The notes: generated by a model not told the origin, from the sequence alone. Positions 1 to 5,887 are shown, counted from the first letter of the stretch. The stretch is DNA of 6,004 nucleotides from an uncultured Haloferula sp. (GCA_946481625.1 CAMLOZ010000242.1:1-6004), one strand, 5' to 3'. Translations and numbers: made by a program.

Positions 1-321
1 GCCCCCGCGCCGGAACCGGCTCCCGAACCCGCCCCCGAACCGAAACCCGCCGGCACCGAGCCGCTCGGCGAGGAAGCGCTCGTTGCCCTCATGCAGGAGA
101 GCATCAAGGGCGGCCAAGTGAAGGAATTCACCTTCGACCAGGTCCTGAAGTGGAATGCCGGTTCGGAAGAAGAGATCGACGGCACGAAGTACCAGACCGG
201 CCTCGCCGAGTACAAGGCCGAGACCATCTTCGGGGTGAAGACCATGAAGGCCAAGGCCCTCGTCAAGGATGGCAAGGTGGCCAAATGGATCTGGGCCACC
301 AGCGGCATGGAGATCAAGTAG
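1..321 (+). CDS. Unidentified protein, C-terminal part with Pro/Glu-rich linker (5' end outside window)
   Basis: The reading frame is open from base 1 to a TAG at 319-321 and gives 106 residues; the true N-terminus lies upstream of the window. Residues 1-16 are a low-complexity Ala/Pro/Glu stretch built on repeats of PEPAPEP followed by KP. Such stretches usually act as extended tethers, for example in envelope or periplasm-spanning proteins. The remaining roughly 88 residues form a small, charged, Lys/Glu-rich domain that starts with a helix-like segment (GEEALVALMQ) and continues with alternating strand-like segments ending in KWIWATSGMEIK. I do not recognise this domain. It is not a TonB C-terminal domain, despite the TonB-like linker. 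The Met at base 91 is very unlikely to be the start, because the linker codons continue in frame before it. An envelope location is inference from the linker only. Confidence 0.75.
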   Translation, partial: APAPEPAPEPAPEPKPAGTEPLGEEALVALMQESIKGGQVKEFTFDQVLKWNAGSEEEIDGTKYQTGLAEYKAETIFGVKTMKAKALVKDGKVAKWIWATSGMEIK

Positions 322-567
322 AGTCCCCCGGGAGCGCGGAGCCACCGGCCCGCAGAACAAGCCCTTGTAGCCGTATTCCTCCTAGGGATCTGAATGGGAG
401 GCGGCGGCGCTCTCCTCCCGAAAGCGCGTGAACGACCGGCCCCGATGGGACTTTGGGGGCGGCGGCTCGCATCCCGGACAATTTTCGGGCATGTTATGTG
501 CCCTCGCTTTTTCAAGGTAGGATTGAGGGCTTGCGGCCACCCGGGAAGCTGCGCCCAATTCGTCAGC
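322..567. other. Intergenic gap, no gene recognised
   Basis: This stretch separates the first stop codon from the YdeI-family start. It contains a GC-rich hairpin candidate (GGGAGG at 396-401 pairing with CCTCCC at 414-419, 12-nt loop) without a following T run. Around 479-525 there is a relatively AT-richer patch (ACAATTTT, GTTATGTG, CTTTTTCAAGG) where a promoter for the next gene could lie. No -35/-10 pair is good enough to name. The frame is open upstream of 568 back to 394, but the encoded peptide is Gly/Arg-rich and unlike the family N-terminus. Confidence 0.4.
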
Positions 568-1170
568 ATGACCGCCAAGCGGAAGGATCTGGAATTGCCG
601 GTGCTGGCTTTCCCCGACGGAGAGGCATTTACCCGGTGGCTCGGCAAACAGCCGGGCGACACCCCGGGACTGTGGCTGAAATTCGCGAAGAAGGACTCGG
701 GCATCGCCAGCATCACCCAGCGGGAGGCCTTGGATGCCGCGCTCTGCCACGGCTGGATCGACGGGCAGCGTCTGGGCCTCGACGAGAACTATTACCTCAA
801 CAAATACACCCCTCGCCGCGCCCGCAGCAATTGGTCCCAAATCAACCGGGCGCGGGCTCTCGAACTCATGGCTGAAGGCCGCATGACCGAGCGCGGCTTG
901 GCCGAGATCGAGCGGGCCAAGAAAGACGGCCGCTGGGAATCTGCGACCGCACCGCCTAGCAAAGCGGAAGTGCCCGAAGACCTTGCAAAGGCGCTCAAAA
1001 AGAACAAGGCCGCGGAAGCGCTCTTCGGGAAGCTGGATTCCCGCAATCGCTTCGCCATCCTCCATCGCATCGGGCAGGCCAAAAAGGCGGAGACCCGCGC
1101 CGCCCGGATCGACAAGCTCGTCGAAATGCTGGCGAAGGGCGAGACGATCTATCCGCAGAAGAAAGCGTAG
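568..1170 (+). CDS. YdeI/OmdA-family protein (bacteriocin-protection / OmpD-associated family)
   Basis: The 200-residue product matches the YdeI/OmdA family, whose members are usually about 190-200 residues. The N-terminal half (residues 9-130) carries the family's recognisable segments: LPVLAF near residue 10, ALDAALCHGWIDGQ at 54-67, a basic RRARSNWSQINR segment at 83-94, then GRMTERGL and AKKDGRW up to 123. The C-terminal part (about 133-190) looks like the OmdA domain, a helical region with AKKAETRAARIDK at 171-183. Family members have been linked to resistance to cationic peptides and to porin-associated phenotypes, but the biochemical activity is not established, and function here is inferred from the family only. 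The start at 568 is chosen because MTAKRKDLELPVLAF fits the family N-terminus. In-frame ATGs at 394, 445 and 496 would add unrelated sequence. No Shine-Dalgarno sequence is evident. The protein looks cytosolic, with no signal peptide or membrane segment. Confidence 0.88.
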   Translation: MTAKRKDLELPVLAFPDGEAFTRWLGKQPGDTPGLWLKFAKKDSGIASITQREALDAALCHGWIDGQRLGLDENYYLNKYTPRRARSNWSQINRARALELMAEGRMTERGLAEIERAKKDGRWESATAPPSKAEVPEDLAKALKKNKAAEALFGKLDSRNRFAILHRIGQAKKAETRAARIDKLVEMLAKGETIYPQKKA

Positions 1171-1236
1171 CGCGCCACCTTTGGGATACTCCGGCCTTTT
1201 TCGCCCCGCGGAGCGCATGGCGATGGATGGTCGGGA

Positions 1237-1257
1237 GATTGATGATTGGTGATTTCT
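1237..1257. repeat. Degenerate heptamer array GATTGRT, 3 units
   Basis: Three consecutive 7-nt units occur in phase: GATTGAT (1237-1243), GATTGGT (1244-1250) and GATTTCT (1251-1257). The last is a weaker copy. A related GATGGATGG stretch lies just upstream at 1222-1230. The array sits in the 127-nt gap between the YdeI-family gene and the peptidase, about 40 nt before the peptidase ATG. It does not keep to a coding frame with either neighbour. The array is short and degenerate, so chance cannot be excluded. The similar arrangement before glnS makes it more credible. Confidence 0.45.
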
Positions 1258-1297
1258 TCCCTTGCCGGGCGGGGGAGGGGGCCGCTTCATTCCGCGC

Positions 1298-2629
1298 ATG
1301 ACGCCGGAGCTTGAGGATCTCTTCGCCTTCCTTCGTTTTCCCAGTGTTTCCACGGATTCGCGGAACGCCGCGGACGTCCGCGCCTGCGGCGAGTGGATCG
1401 TCGCGAAACTCACCGGCATGGGCCTGGAAGCGAAGCTCCACGACACCCCGCGGCACCCGATCGTCGTTGCGAAGAACGCCCATAAACCCGGCCGCAAGAC
1501 CGTGCTCATCTACGGCCACTACGACGTCCAGCCGGTCGATCCCCTCAACCTCTGGACCACCCCGCCCTTCGAGCCGGAAATTCGCGATGGCAAGATCTGG
1601 GCCCGCGGGGCCACGGATAACAAGGGCCAGATGCTCGCCCACATCCTGGGCGTCGAGAAGACCCTCAAGGAAAAGGGCGAACTGCCCGTGAACCTGATCT
1701 TCCTCTTCGAGGGCGAGGAGGAAATCGGCAGCCCCAGCCTCGCGCCTTTCCTCGAAGCGAACCGCGAGATGCTCAAGTGCGACATCATCGCAATCTCCGA
1801 CACCGGCATGGTCGGTCCCGGCCAGCCGACGATGAGCTACGGCCTGCGCGGCATCGCCGCCTGCGAGGTGATCCTTCGCGGCCCGGCCCGTGACTTGCAC
1901 TCCGGCATCTTCGGCGGCGCGATCCGCAATCCCGCGACCGAGATCGCCCGCCTGGTCGCGACCTTCCACGACTCCGAGGGCCGCGTGGCGGTCGAGGGCT
2001 TCTACGATGACGTGAAGCCGCTCGAAGAGTGGGAACGCGAGATGTGGTCGAAGATCCCCGGCGTGAGCGATGAGGATTTCATCAAGTTCAGCGGCTCCTC
2101 GAAGACCTTCGGCGAAGCCGGCTACACCTGCGCCGAGCGCACCTGGGCCCGCCCGACGGCGGAGGTCAACGGCATCGGCGGCGGCTATCAGGGCGAGGGC
2201 TCGAAGACCGTCTTGCCTGCCGAAGCCTTCGCAAAGTTCACCTTCCGTCTCGTTCCGAACCAGGATCCCGCGGACATCATGGAGAAGGTGAAGGCCCACC
2301 TCGACAAGCACTGCCCCCCGGGCGTCTCGCTCCTCTACGTCGGTGGCCACGATGGCAAGCCCTTCTACACCGATCCGCACGGCCCCTTCGGCAAGGCCGC
2401 CCAGGAAGCCCTGCGTAAAGCCTTCAGCAAGGAACCGGTGCTGATCCGCGAAGGCGGCAGCATCCCGATCGTCCAGGCCTTCCGCGACATCCTCGGCGCG
2501 GACACCATCCTTCTCGGCCTCGCCCTCGCCGACTCGCAGATCCACTCGCCCGACGAAAACTTCCCGGTCGAGAACTTCGAAGCCGGCATCCGCCTGAACC
2601 AAGCCCTGCTTGAAGAACTCGGCAAGTGA
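1298..2629 (+). CDS. M20-family metallopeptidase (dipeptidase-type, di-zinc)
   Basis: The 443-residue product is a zinc-dependent peptidase of family M20, the size usual for the dipeptidase/CNDP-like branch, which cleaves dipeptides or small peptides in the cytoplasm. All expected residues are visible: GHYDVQP with metal ligand H74 and catalytic D76; GATDNKG with bridging D107; the EGEEEIGS motif with general base E141 and metal ligand E142; ISDTG with ligand D168; and C-terminal QIHSPDE with ligand H416. The inserted dimerisation domain (about 180-345) contains DLHSG with H201, which in this family contributes to the active site across the dimer. Residue roles are assigned by family analogy. 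There is no signal peptide. The start at 1298 gives MTPELEDLFAFLRFPSVSTD, a normal family N-terminus. A TTG at 1262 would add a Gly-rich extension. A GGAGG at 1274-1278 is 19 nt away, too far for a standard ribosome-binding site. Substrate specificity cannot be read from the sequence. Confidence 0.93.
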   Translation: MTPELEDLFAFLRFPSVSTDSRNAADVRACGEWIVAKLTGMGLEAKLHDTPRHPIVVAKNAHKPGRKTVLIYGHYDVQPVDPLNLWTTPPFEPEIRDGKIWARGATDNKGQMLAHILGVEKTLKEKGELPVNLIFLFEGEEEIGSPSLAPFLEANREMLKCDIIAISDTGMVGPGQPTMSYGLRGIAACEVILRGPARDLHSGIFGGAIRNPATEIARLVATFHDSEGRVAVEGFYDDVKPLEEWEREMWSKIPGVSDEDFIKFSGSSKTFGEAGYTCAERTWARPTAEVNGIGGGYQGEGSKTVLPAEAFAKFTFRLVPNQDPADIMEKVKAHLDKHCPPGVSLLYVGGHDGKPFYTDPHGPFGKAAQEALRKAFSKEPVLIREGGSIPIVQAFRDILGADTILLGLALADSQIHSPDENFPVENFEAGIRLNQALLEELGK

Positions 2630-2657
2630 CCAGTGGCCAGTGGCCGGGGGCCAGGAA
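2630..2657. repeat. Heptamer array CCAGTGG, 2 perfect units plus 2 decayed
   Basis: Immediately after the peptidase TGA there are two identical 7-nt units CCAGTGG (2630-2636 and 2637-2643). They are followed in the same register by CCGGGGG (2644-2650) and CCAGGAA (2651-2657), which look like degenerate copies. Read on the minus strand, the units encode a peptide of the type ATGHWSL. Three heptamers equal seven codons, so any frame through a pure array gives a 7-residue periodic peptide. This is intergenic repeat sequence, not a gene. Confidence 0.6.
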
Positions 2658-2672
2658 GACAAGGCTCCCGAA

Positions 2673-2706
2673 CTCACCCTGACCTCTAACCCCTGACCAC
2701 CGACCC
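2673..2706. repeat. Heptamer array CTNACC, about 5 units, directly before glnS
   Basis: Units CTCACC (2673), CTGACC (2679), CTAACC (2686), CTGACC (2693) and CCGACC (2700) start at intervals of 6, 7, 7 and 7 nt. The last four form perfect-length heptamers with a variable seventh base. The array ends 8 nt before the glnS ATG, so it occupies the place where a ribosome-binding site would normally be. The plus strand is C-rich and lacks any Shine-Dalgarno-like purine run. The array differs in sequence from the CCAGTGG units 16-43 nt upstream in the same gap. Confidence 0.6.
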
Positions 2707-2714
2707 CTTTTTCA

Positions 2715-4370
2715 ATGTCCGATTTCATCCGCGAGATCATCGCCGCCGACCTTGCTTCCGGTAAGCACGAGACCACCGTCACGCGCTTTCCCCCGGAGCC
2801 GAATGGCTACCTGCACCTCGGCCACGCCCGCGCGATCTGCCTGAACTTCGGCATCGCGCTGGAGAATGCCGCGAGCGGCGCGCGCTGCCACCTCCGTTTC
2901 GACGACACCAATCCGGAGAAGGAAGAGGTCGAGTATGTCGAGAGCATCAAGGCGGACGTGAAGTGGCTCGGCTTCGATTGGGGTGAGCACCTCTACTACG
3001 CCAGCGACTACTTCGAGTTCTATTACGACTGCGCGGTCCATCTCATCAAGAACGGCCTCGCCTACGTGGACGAGCAAACCGCCGATCAGATCAAGGAGAC
3101 TCGCGGCAATCTGACGGTTCCCGGTACACCCTCGCCCTGGCGCGACCGCAGCGTGGAGGAAAACCTCGAGCTCTTCGCGAAGATGCGCGCCGGCGGCTTC
3201 GAGGAGGGCACCGCGGTGCTCCGCGCGAAGATCGACATGGCCTCGCCGAATATCGTGATGCGCGATCCGGTGATCTACCGCGTGCTCAAGGCGGAGCACC
3301 ACAACACCGGCGATGCCTGGTGCCTCTACCCGATGTACGACTTCGCCCACCCGCTGGAGGACGCGAAGGAGCACATCACCCACTCGCTCTGCACGCTTGA
3401 GTTCGAGATCCACCGGCCCTTCTACGACTGGGTGATCGAGAACTGCCCGGTGCCGGCCAAGCCGCGCCAGATAGAGTTCTCTCGCCTGAATTTCACCTAC
3501 ACCGTCATGAGCAAGCGCAAGCTGCTTACGCTGGTGAAGGAGGGCCACGTAGCCGGTTGGGATGACCCGCGCATGCCGACGCTTTCCGGTGCCCGCCGCC
3601 GTGGCATTCCCGCGGTGGCCATCCGCCGCCTTTGCGAGAAGACCGGCATCACCAAGTTCCAAGGCGTCACCGATATCGCCCAGCTCGAGTTCGAGATCCG
3701 TGACCATCTCAATACCGTCGCACCGCGCCGCATGGCCGTGCTCGATCCGCTCAAGCTTGTGATCACGAACTGGCCCGAAGGCCAGAGCGAGGACATCGAG
3801 CTCGACAACCACCCGAAGGATCCCGCCATGGGCACCCGTCAGGTGAAGTTCTCGCGCGAACTCTGGATCGAGGCCGACGACTTCATGGAAGTCCCGGAGA
3901 AGAAATTCTACCGCCTCGGCCCCGACCGCCACGTCCGCCTGCGCGGCGGCTACATCGTGAAGTGCACCGGCTTCGAAAAAGACGACTCCGGCAAGGTGGT
4001 GAAAATCACCTGCGAGTATCTCCCCGGCACCAAGGGCGCCGATGCCCCGGAAGGCGTCGAGTGCCGCGCCGCGATCCACTGGGTCAGTGCCGAACACGGC
4101 CTCGCAGCCGAAGTGCGCCTCTACGACCGCCTCTTCACCGCGGAAGACCCGGATGCCGCCGAAGGCGGCTTCACCAGCGTGCTAAATCCGGACTCGCTCA
4201 AGGTGGTCCAAGCCTGGGTCGAGCCCGCCCTTGCCACCGCCGAGCCCGAAGCCATCTCCCAGTTCGAGCGCCTCGGCTACTTCGTCGCCGACCGCCACGA
4301 CCACCAGCCCGGCCAAAAGGCCGTCTTCAACCGCACTGTCGCCCTCCGCGACTCGTGGGCGAAGAAGTAA
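2715..4370 (+). CDS. glnS: Glutaminyl-tRNA synthetase (GlnRS)
   Basis: The 551-residue product is a class Ic aminoacyl-tRNA synthetase that attaches glutamine to tRNA-Gln in the cytoplasm. Its length is close to the E. coli enzyme (about 554). The HIGH signature is in FPPEPNGYLHLGHA (HLGH at 34-37). It is followed by RFDDTNP at 61-67 and YVESIKADVKWLGFDW at 74-89, both typical of GlnRS. The RDRSVEEN, AKIDMASP, VMRDPV, YPMYDFAHP and ITHSLCTLEF segments (about 143-230) match the GlnRS catalytic core. The KMSKS loop is VMSKR at 264-268. WDDPRMPTLSG at 282-292 follows. The C-terminal half (about 340-551) is the two-barrel anticodon-binding region, ending in FNRTVALRDSWAKK. LEFEIHRPFYDWV distinguishes GlnRS from GluRS. 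The ATG at 2715 gives the expected short N-terminus. No Shine-Dalgarno sequence precedes it, and a heptamer array lies directly upstream. The gene converges on the next gene with 14 nt between stops. Confidence 0.97.
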   Translation: MSDFIREIIAADLASGKHETTVTRFPPEPNGYLHLGHARAICLNFGIALENAASGARCHLRFDDTNPEKEEVEYVESIKADVKWLGFDWGEHLYYASDYFEFYYDCAVHLIKNGLAYVDEQTADQIKETRGNLTVPGTPSPWRDRSVEENLELFAKMRAGGFEEGTAVLRAKIDMASPNIVMRDPVIYRVLKAEHHNTGDAWCLYPMYDFAHPLEDAKEHITHSLCTLEFEIHRPFYDWVIENCPVPAKPRQIEFSRLNFTYTVMSKRKLLTLVKEGHVAGWDDPRMPTLSGARRRGIPAVAIRRLCEKTGITKFQGVTDIAQLEFEIRDHLNTVAPRRMAVLDPLKLVITNWPEGQSEDIELDNHPKDPAMGTRQVKFSRELWIEADDFMEVPEKKFYRLGPDRHVRLRGGYIVKCTGFEKDDSGKVVKITCEYLPGTKGADAPEGVECRAAIHWVSAEHGLAAEVRLYDRLFTAEDPDAAEGGFTSVLNPDSLKVVQAWVEPALATAEPEAISQFERLGYFVADRHDHQPGQKAVFNRTVALRDSWAKK

Positions 4371-4384
4371 TCGCCCGCCCTACC

Positions 4385-5500
4385 TCACGGATTCGTCACC
4401 TTCAAGCGCACGAACGACTTGGTGGCATTGCCGGGTACGCTGAACGTATGCTGGTTCCCGCCGCCGGTATCGGCGACCGGCGTCCAACTGCCCGGCAACA
4501 AGGTGGCAGAGGTCTCCGCCCCGTAGGTGATGCCCGAGACGCCCGCGGGCTGGGTGAAGGTGATCGTGAAAAGGTCGCCGCTCATCTGCCATTGGGGAAC
4601 CTGGTGGGCGCTGTTCGCCTTCGGATCCAGGCCGAAGCCGAATTCCAGCAGATTGACCAGCCCATCCTTGTCGAAATCGAAACCGTCCGCCGCGTCGCCG
4701 GAATTCGCGGTGGTCCCGAAATGGGTCTGCCGCCAGGTTTCCAACGCGGTAAGAACAAGAGGCAGCACGAAGCTCCCCCCGTTGTTCCTCACAACCGTCG
4801 CCGGGTTCGCGGACAGCGCATAGTCTGCGAGGTTAGTGGTGCTCAGTGCGGTGGCGGCACCGGTGAAGCGGATCCCCTGGGCACCGGTACCCGGCAGGCT
4901 TGAACCGAAGGGAGGACCGAAATTGCCGTTCGAGTCGTTGGTGGTACTCCCGGTGTTGGACCCGGTATAGCCGGCTCCGCCCCACGACAGCGACCAGAGG
5001 ATCGTGCCCGGCGTTCCAACCGAGCCAAAGCTGTCCTCGAAGGTCAGCCGGCCCGCCGCGAGATAGGACGCCGGGATGGGGGCGGCCAAGGTGAAGTCCG
5101 GGGTGAAGGTCGGCTGGGAGACCTGCATCGCACTGGTGAAGGCCGAGGTCGTCAAAAGGATCCGAGCGCCCGAAGCGCTGTTGCCCACGTTGGTCGGGAA
5201 GGTCAGCAACAGCACCCGGTTGCTCCCCGTCGCATCCGCCGCCCACACCTTCGTGCCGCTCACGATGCCTTGTCCCGTAGAGCACATTTGCAATTGGATC
5301 GCCTGCGCCGCCGGGTTGCCGTTCAAACTACCGACGACCTGCTCGATCTTCATGAGGTGGAAGCTCGCAAAGGCCCCGGGCGCGAAAAACAGGCTGGCAA
5401 CGAGTAGCGCCGGTCCCACCCGGAGCGTCCTCCGCAGCAGGCCGGAGTGTGTCGGCCGGGGAAGCATGGGCGGGCGCGGGGTGCAGGACATCGGGTTCAT
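4385..5500 (-). CDS. Secreted protein with EF-hand-like calcium loop and C-terminal beta domain
   Basis: From the ATG at 5500 the product has 371 residues. Residues 1-45 form a Sec-type signal peptide, with basic LLRRTLR at 21-27, a hydrophobic core at about 28-40, and an AFA/S cleavage site at 43-46. The exported body starts FHLMKIEQVVGSLN and is rich in Ser, Thr, Gly and Asn, with many short strand-like segments. It faintly resembles secreted bacterial domains that begin FHLW-like, but I cannot name it. Residues 275-286 (DFDKDGLVNLLE) fit the EF-hand loop at positions 1, 3, 5, 6, 8 and 12 (D, D, D, G, V, E), followed by FGFGLDP. The last 70 residues look like a small beta domain ending SFVRLKVTNP, a tail I associate with verrucomicrobial secreted proteins. 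The start is uncertain. In-frame ATGs at 5551, 5527, 5491 and 5467 are alternatives. 5527 has an AGGA only 3 nt upstream; 5467 gives the shortest signal peptide. The biological role is unknown. Confidence 0.78.
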   Translation of the reverse strand: MNPMSCTPRPPMLPRPTHSGLLRRTLRVGPALLVASLFFAPGAFASFHLMKIEQVVGSLNGNPAAQAIQLQMCSTGQGIVSGTKVWAADATGSNRVLLLTFPTNVGNSASGARILLTTSAFTSAMQVSQPTFTPDFTLAAPIPASYLAAGRLTFEDSFGSVGTPGTILWSLSWGGAGYTGSNTGSTTNDSNGNFGPPFGSSLPGTGAQGIRFTGAATALSTTNLADYALSANPATVVRNNGGSFVLPLVLTALETWRQTHFGTTANSGDAADGFDFDKDGLVNLLEFGFGLDPKANSAHQVPQWQMSGDLFTITFTQPAGVSGITYGAETSATLLPGSWTPVADTGGGNQHTFSVPGNATKSFVRLKVTNP

Positions 5501-5603
5501 TTCGGGAAGGGATGCGGAGGATTGCATGATTCCTAAGGGAAAGGATACCATGCCCCGCCGGATGCCAATCCGGAAAGCGGCGGTGCTTTGTGACAACCGC
5601 TCC

Positions 5604-5621
5604 GGCCCTGATCATCGGGCC
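5604..5621. promoter_or_regulatory. Inverted repeat GGCCC-8 nt-GGGCC
   Basis: GGCCC at 5604-5608 and GGGCC at 5617-5621 form a perfect 5-bp inverted repeat around an 8-nt centre containing the palindrome TGATCA. Read on the minus strand, the hairpin loop holds an ATG (5615-5613) and its 5' arm overlaps the end of an AAGGAGG sequence. It could be an RNA hairpin affecting translation of the minus-strand transcript, or a DNA operator between divergent genes. It could also be chance in GC-rich DNA. There is no T run, so it is not a terminator. Confidence 0.35.
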
Positions 5622-5626
5622 TCCTT
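5620..5626 (-). promoter_or_regulatory. Strong Shine-Dalgarno AAGGAGG, out of frame with the secreted protein
   Basis: The minus strand reads AAGGAGG, then 4 nt (CCCG), then ATG at 5615-5613. This is the best ribosome-binding site in the window. The ATG opens a 95-codon frame ending at 5328 that overlaps the secreted-protein gene in another frame. Its predicted product is Pro/Arg/His-rich with no recognisable domain. The secreted-protein frame has a TGA at 5614-5612, overlapping this ATG, so it cannot use this site without a frameshift. The site may drive a leader peptide or may be fortuitous. Confidence 0.4.
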
Positions 5627-5683
5627 GAAAACGGTGCCCCGGCGTGCTTGCGGTTTGGGTTCAATAATGCATAGTCACGGCAG
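5627..5683. promoter_or_regulatory. Candidate divergent promoter region
   Basis: This gap lies between the divergently read secreted-protein gene and the toxin-antitoxin genes. It includes an AT-rich patch (CAATAATGCATAG, 5662-5674) that stands out from its GC-rich surroundings. On the plus strand, TTGCGG (5648-5653) and CATAGT (5670-5675) are 16 nt apart and make a weak -35/-10 pair for the antitoxin. The same patch read on the minus strand (ATTATT) could be a -10 for the secreted-protein transcript. The palindrome ATGCAT (5667-5672) is the only symmetry seen. Assignment rests on position and AT content. Confidence 0.3.
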
Positions 5684-5887
5684 ATGACCGAATCGACCGA
5701 ACTGGACCTCAAGCAGCGGCTCTCCCGACTCTCGGAGCGGGATCGTCGCGCGATGTCGGCCTATTTGCTCCGGCTCAAGCATGAATCCAAGAGTGGTCGC
5801 CGGGGGATTTCCCGTCTGATGAAGGAGATGGATTCCGGAAAGAAGACCACGCTCTCCCAGCTCGCTTCCGATCTCGGGCATGCCTGA
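5684..5887 (+). CDS. Putative antitoxin of a type II toxin-antitoxin pair
   Basis: The 67-residue product is small and highly charged. It has a predicted amphipathic helix (about 8-32, LKQRLSRLSERDRRAMSAYL), a basic linker (33-44), then LMKEMDSGKKTTLSQLASDLG at the C-terminus. The (E)MDxGKxxxLxxL tail resembles antitoxins of RelE/ParE modules, which bind and neutralise the toxin and often repress their own promoter. No clear DNA-binding fold can be assigned by eye. The identification leans on the next gene, which starts inside this one: the toxin ATG at 5880 precedes this TGA (5885-5887), an 8-nt overlap typical of antitoxin-first TA operons. No Shine-Dalgarno sequence is visible before the ATG. 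The nearest upstream ATG (5667) is out of frame. Alternatively it is an unrelated small helical protein. Confidence 0.72.
   Translation: MTESTELDLKQRLSRLSERDRRAMSAYLLRLKHESKSGRRGISRLMKEMDSGKKTTLSQLASDLGHA

Noticed and set aside
1..52. Nucleotide tandem repeat of GAACC/GCCCCC type
   Set aside because: It is in frame and encodes the PEPAPEP linker, so it is part of the coding sequence.
396..419. Hairpin as terminator of the first gene
   Set aside because: The stem is 6 bp with a 12-nt loop, lies 75 nt after the stop and has no T run. It is likely chance in GC-rich DNA.
394..567. N-terminal extension of the YdeI-family protein
   Set aside because: The extra 58 residues are Gly/Arg/Pro-rich and unlike family N-termini. 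The Met at 568 fits the family length of about 200 residues.
1262..1297. TTG start for the peptidase adding 12 residues
   Set aside because: The extension is a Gly-run artefact of G-rich DNA, and family proteins start near the Met at 1298.
382..1509. Minus-strand open frame (375 codons) over the YdeI-family gene and the peptidase start
   Set aside because: It is antisense to two recognised genes and an intergenic gap, is Arg/Pro-rich, and shows no family motif.
2630..2706. CRISPR-like array
   Set aside because: The units are 7 nt, contiguous and degenerate, with no spacers of 25-40 nt and no cas genes nearby.
995..2782. Very long minus-strand open frame (595 codons) opposite the peptidase
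   Set aside because: It is antisense to a gene with all M20 catalytic residues, has no recognisable domain, and crosses the heptamer arrays. Open antisense frames are expected in GC-rich genes with strong third-position bias.
2712..4097. Minus-strand open frame (461 codons) opposite glnS
   Set aside because: glnS is unambiguous. The antisense product is Ala/Val/Glu/His-rich with no domain, as expected of a codon-bias shadow.
5420..5438. Twin-arginine (Tat) signal in the secreted protein (RRTLRV)
   Set aside because: The residues after RR do not fit the RRxFLK pattern well, and the hydrophobic core with an AFA cleavage site is a normal Sec signal peptide.
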